Below are positions 5,666 to 5,666 of a stretch of 5,666 nucleotides of DNA, in pieces. The position numbers and the translations under genes are program-made. The DNA is from Pirellulaceae bacterium (GTDB lineage: Bacteria; Planctomycetota; Planctomycetia; Pirellulales; Pirellulaceae), in assembly GCA_013002105.1 (NCBI GenBank), contig JABDKS010000456.1:1-5666 (forward strand), in the 5' to 3' direction. The notes under the pieces are model-generated. The model did not search any database and was not told the origin of the DNA. It worked only from the letters and a program-made list of their open reading frames with translations. Within the stretch, counting starts at the first letter, position 1. Each line of letters opens with the position of its first letter.

Positions 5666-5666
5666 G

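Noticed and set aside
5432..5666. CRISPR array
   Set aside because: The repeat unit is 117 bp, with imperfect copies and no short identical repeats separated by unique spacers.
1..5666. tRNA or rRNA genes
   Set aside because: I saw no cloverleaf-like segment ending in CCA and no conserved rRNA sequence on either strand; a covariance-model search would be needed to exclude a small RNA.

Overview
The window looks like a piece of a planctomycete chromosome, most likely a marine Rhodopirellula-type bacterium. This is an inference from the mix of a secreted type I sulfatase, an ECF sigma factor, a secreted kelch protein with a collagen-binding-like module, long intergenic stretches and moderate GC. 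No marker gene fixes the taxonomy.

Layout. (1) Positions 1-693, minus strand: the N-terminal 231 residues of an exported formylglycine sulfatase, cut by the left edge. (2) 694-1061: an intergenic stretch with a folded inverted-repeat element and a doubtful 55-codon ORF directly behind lepB. (3) 1062-2813, minus strand: a compact three-gene operon read from right to left. An ECF sigma factor with a GTG start overlaps by ATGA a small protein with one membrane segment, which is followed after 19 nt by a signal peptidase I. The sigma gene is preceded by a candidate ECF-type promoter with a doubled GGAACT box, suggesting autoregulation. (4) 2814-3642: a long gap holding that promoter and a 179-codon minus-strand open frame with no ATG near its beginning, preceded by a 26-codon ORF in another frame. 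This may be a decayed gene. (5) 3643-4965, plus strand: an exported kelch beta-propeller protein, followed by a hairpin. (6) 4966-5431: a structured non-coding stretch, then a short, stop-interrupted minus-strand remnant resembling the N-terminal region of type I restriction subunit R. (7) 5432-5665: two tandem copies of a 117-bp unit, each flanked by inverted repeats.

How the genes may work together. The sigma factor and small membrane protein look like a signal-responsive regulatory pair, and the signal peptidase in the same operon links that signal to processing of exported proteins. The sulfatase and kelch protein are both exported and so are plausible clients of the secretion machinery, but nothing in the sequence shows that they are regulated by this sigma factor. 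The most notable molecular oddity is that the signal peptidase keeps its catalytic serine but has glycine where the canonical bacterial catalytic lysine should be.
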